DNA of 64,000 nucleotides, taken from NCBI GenBank assembly GCA_947174275.1, contig CAMWIJ010000001.1, positions 32,800 to 96,799 of the forward strand, read 5' to 3'. Made by a program: the position numbers and the translations under genes. This stretch comes from an uncultured Muribaculaceae bacterium (GTDB taxonomy: Bacteria > Bacteroidota > Bacteroidia > Bacteroidales > Muribaculaceae). The notes beneath the pieces are model-generated. The model ran no database searches and was not told the DNA's origin. It worked only from the letters and a program-made list of their open reading frames with translations. Positions 62,161-64,000 of this stretch are shown here, piece after piece; within the stretch, counting starts at the first letter, position 1; each line of letters begins with the position of its first letter.

Positions 62161-63180
62161 TTATTTGCTTTGTCTGAAAAGCCATTCTCTCACCGGAGTC
62201 AGGCGGTAAGCGTAGTCGAATGAATACATGTGCTCGCTGCCCTTGCCGTCGGCAGGGAGCACTGTCTTTGACTCGAAGTTTATGATATTGATGGGAGCGC
62301 CTTTTGCGAGCTCGGCAGCGGCGAGGCTGTCTTGCTGCTCCTGCGGAAGCCGTGCGCTCCACTCTTCGTATTCATATTTCACACCGGCTTTGTCGGCAGC
62401 TTCTTCGAGTGCTCCGAAAGTGCCGGCCTTGCCGGCTGTGATAAATGTGAACTTATGCTTTACCAGTTCGGGGAAAGTGGCGCTGTCCCAATGGCAGTCG
62501 ACAAATATCGAAGCTGCGAACATGTCGGGATATGTCACGTTATAGTACATGGATATCATGCCGCCCATCGACTGTCCGGTGGTGTATAGCCGGTTTCTGT
62601 CGACATTGTTGTTTTTTGCCACGTCGTCTACGAGCCGGATTACCATATCGACTTCGTCGGTGTGCTCGTAGGCGTCGTTGACAGCCACGCCGGAATATTG
62701 AGGCACAAGCACATAACACGGATTTTCTGCCTGCCATCGGTCGGTGGCCCAGACGAGTGCGCCGTAGCCCTGTGTGAGCGGGCGTGTCACGTCAGTGCCG
62801 GGAGTGCTTGCGTCGGCCATGAAAAGCACCAGCGGATATTTTTTGGTGCTGTCGGCATTTTTAGGCGAGAACAGATTGTAACTGATTGTCTTGCCCGTTT
62901 TTGTATCCTTGTATTCAAGCTGCTTGAATTCCGGCACTTCAGCCTTTATCATGGCCTGGAGCACGGCGTCTCCGCTTTTGTCGATGACAGGGCCGCCGCC
63001 GGGGGTGCCGAGTTGTGGGCCTCCGGGCCGGCCGCTTTTCTTTTCACTCTTTTCCTGCGGCGCAGGCTGATTGCTGTCGGCAGAGGCTGTCTTGCCTGAG
63101 CAAGATGCCGCTGCAACCGAAACCGCGCATACGGCGGCAAGCGATGCTACGGCTCTGATGGTCATTTTTTTCAATTCCAT
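62161..63180 (-). CDS. Alpha/beta hydrolase lipoprotein (esterase, feruloyl/PHB-depolymerase-like)
   Basis: A 339-residue lipoprotein (Cys27 in AAASCSGK) with a Pro/Gly/Lys-rich linker to about residue 65 and an alpha/beta hydrolase domain after it. The nucleophile elbow is YTTGQSMGGMISM (Ser near 203), a candidate catalytic His is in SEHMYSFDYAY (near 317) and VDCHWDSATFP may hold part of the pocket. The fold is that of secreted esterases in the PHB depolymerase/feruloyl esterase group. It is first in the operon with the tannase-like enzyme and DHA2 transporter, so it probably removes acyl or phenolic esters from plant material at the cell surface. Substrate not established. Confidence 0.82.
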   Translation of the reverse strand: MELKKMTIRAVASLAAVCAVSVAAASCSGKTASADSNQPAPQEKSEKKSGRPGGPQLGTPGGGPVIDKSGDAVLQAMIKAEVPEFKQLEYKDTKTGKTISYNLFSPKNADSTKKYPLVLFMADASTPGTDVTRPLTQGYGALVWATDRWQAENPCYVLVPQYSGVAVNDAYEHTDEVDMVIRLVDDVAKNNNVDRNRLYTTGQSMGGMISMYYNVTYPDMFAASIFVDCHWDSATFPELVKHKFTFITAGKAGTFGALEEAADKAGVKYEYEEWSARLPQEQQDSLAAAELAKGAPINIINFESKTVLPADGKGSEHMYSFDYAYRLTPVREWLFRQSK

Positions 63181-63333
63181 GTCAAGATTAAAAGTAACTT
63201 TTCAAAATAATATTAAAACGTGTTATATAATAAAGACATCAGGCTCTTGAAAAGTTTAGCATGCGATGGCGAAAGACAAGGAAGCAATGGCAAAATACAG
63301 CGGGGCAGGGTAGGAGAAAGCGTAATATTGGTT

Positions 63334-63364
63334 ATTGTCAATTGCTTCTTTTGAGTTAATTTTG
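63334..63364 (+). promoter_or_regulatory. Candidate promoter of the alcohol dehydrogenase gene
   Basis: TAATTTTG (63357-63364) with ATTG (63334-63337) 19 bases upstream, a one-mismatch -33 box. Transcript start would be near 63371, leaving a leader of about 113 bases. The rest of the 303-base gap 63181-63483 is AT-rich; a weak minus-strand TTATTTTG at 63203-63210 may serve the esterase operon, and nothing else was recognised. Confidence 0.5.
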
Positions 63365-63483
63365 CATTGTGGATACTGATAACGGTTTCTAAATCCAAAC
63401 ACTCTCTAATTTTTTGCCAAGATCAAAATAATTTTGAACAGTTAATTGTTGACGAAAAGAAACAACTCATAAAATAACGGACT

Positions 63484-64000
63484 ATGTTAGGAAATTTTGT
63501 ATATGACAACCCAACGAAATTATTCTTCGGAGACAAGGCACAGGAAAATCTTGTAGAGGCGTTAAAGCCTTTCGGCAAGAAAGTGTTACTCACATACGGG
63601 GGCGGCTCTATAAAGCGCAATGGCATCTATGATGATGTTATCTCCGCACTCAAATCTGCCGGTAAAGAAGTGGTGGAACTACCGGGAGTAATGCCTAATC
63701 CCACGGTCGAAAAATTGAACGAAGGCGTTAAGGTGGCACGCGAAAACAACGTCGATTTCATTCTTGCTGTCGGTGGCGGCTCGACAATCGACTATGCCAA
63801 GGCTGTCAGCGTTTCGGCGTGGTATGACGGTGACGCGTGGCAACGGTTCTGGGTAAAACAGGAAGATCCGACACCCGGGGAGCGAATAATCCCGGTAGGT
63901 GCTGTTCTGACAATGGCAGGCACCGGTTCTGAGATGAACGGCGGATCGGTAATCACCAATCATGCCGCCAAGATGAAAATCGGCAAGGTGTTCGGCGTAG
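63484..64000 (+). CDS. Iron-containing alcohol dehydrogenase (partial, C-terminus outside window)
   Basis: The first 172 residues of a group III, iron-dependent alcohol dehydrogenase of the butanol dehydrogenase/YqhD type, starting MLGNFVYDNPTKLFFGDKAQ. The nucleotide-binding motif ILAVGGGSTIDYAKAVS (about residues 95-110) and VGAVLTMAGTGSEMNGGSVITN (about 139-160) are typical. The metal-binding Asp and His residues come later in the family and lie mostly beyond the window. It likely reduces aldehydes with NADPH in fermentation or detoxification. Confidence 0.92.
   Translation, partial: MLGNFVYDNPTKLFFGDKAQENLVEALKPFGKKVLLTYGGGSIKRNGIYDDVISALKSAGKEVVELPGVMPNPTVEKLNEGVKVARENNVDFILAVGGGSTIDYAKAVSVSAWYDGDAWQRFWVKQEDPTPGERIIPVGAVLTMAGTGSEMNGGSVITNHAAKMKIGKVFGV

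Noticed and set aside
63213..63398. 61-residue minus-strand ORF upstream of the alcohol dehydrogenase
   Set aside because: Low-complexity composition, no promoter or neighbour support, and it overlaps the predicted plus-strand promoter.

Overview
The window looks like chromosome of a gut-type Bacteroidales bacterium, most likely Muribaculaceae (S24-7) or a close relative. The support is two SusC/SusD polysaccharide utilization loci (PULs), two hybrid two-component sensors (HTCS), Bacteroidetes-type -7 boxes (TAnnTTTG) ahead of many operons, a GC-rich coding style and few Shine-Dalgarno sites. I saw no rRNA, tRNA, CRISPR array, insertion sequence or phage gene.

Layout. (1) 1-5649, minus strand: glutamate synthase large subunit (cut by the window edge), a LysR regulator, a split threonine/serine exporter and a small membrane protein. 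(2) 5774-12220, plus strand: a TPP-riboswitch-controlled thiamine operon, thiS, tenI-thiE fusion, thiG, thiH, thiF-like, methyltransferase, tenA, thiD. It has no thiC. (3) 12344-27350, minus strand: a beta-1,4-galactan PUL with GH2, two GH53, SusE/F-like, SusD, SusC and an HTCS. (4) 27481-30302, minus strand: a TonB-dependent receptor coupled to a secreted DUF362 protein. (5) 30418-42334: a fructan PUL, with GH32, MFS and fructokinase leftward and HTCS, SusC, SusD rightward. (6) 42419-46373, minus strand: an EmrAB/TolC-like efflux operon with a long structured leader. (7) 47013-49246, minus strand: a LytS/LytTR two-component system with a PepSY-like secreted protein. (8) 49442-52570: an orphan RND pump. 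(9) 52738-57840: a XusABC-like TonB receptor, DUF4374 lipoprotein and PepSY membrane protein, probably for siderophore iron. (10) 57974-63180: a Bcr/CflA transporter convergent with an operon for a DHA2 transporter, a tannase-like esterase and a lipoprotein esterase. (11) 63484 to the end: the start of an iron-containing alcohol dehydrogenase.

The genes read as a forager of plant material. Pectic galactan and fructan are cut outside or in the periplasm, imported through SusCD, and sensed by dedicated HTCS proteins. Tannin-like esters may be handled by the tannase operon, iron chelates by the Xus-like operon, and thiamine is apparently made with pyrimidine from salvage or from a thiC elsewhere.

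The most notable non-coding result is promoter architecture. An 18-nt motif (16/18 identical) lies 49 nt from the -7 box in both the galactan susC and the galactan HTCS promoters. In the fructan PUL an ATGCAACA core lies exactly 30 nt before the -7 box in both the susC and the GH32 promoters. All four share a TGTTGCAT/ATGCAACA core.

Coordinates of domains and catalytic residues are approximate, counted by hand. Function calls rest on recognised motifs and gene context; no database search was run.
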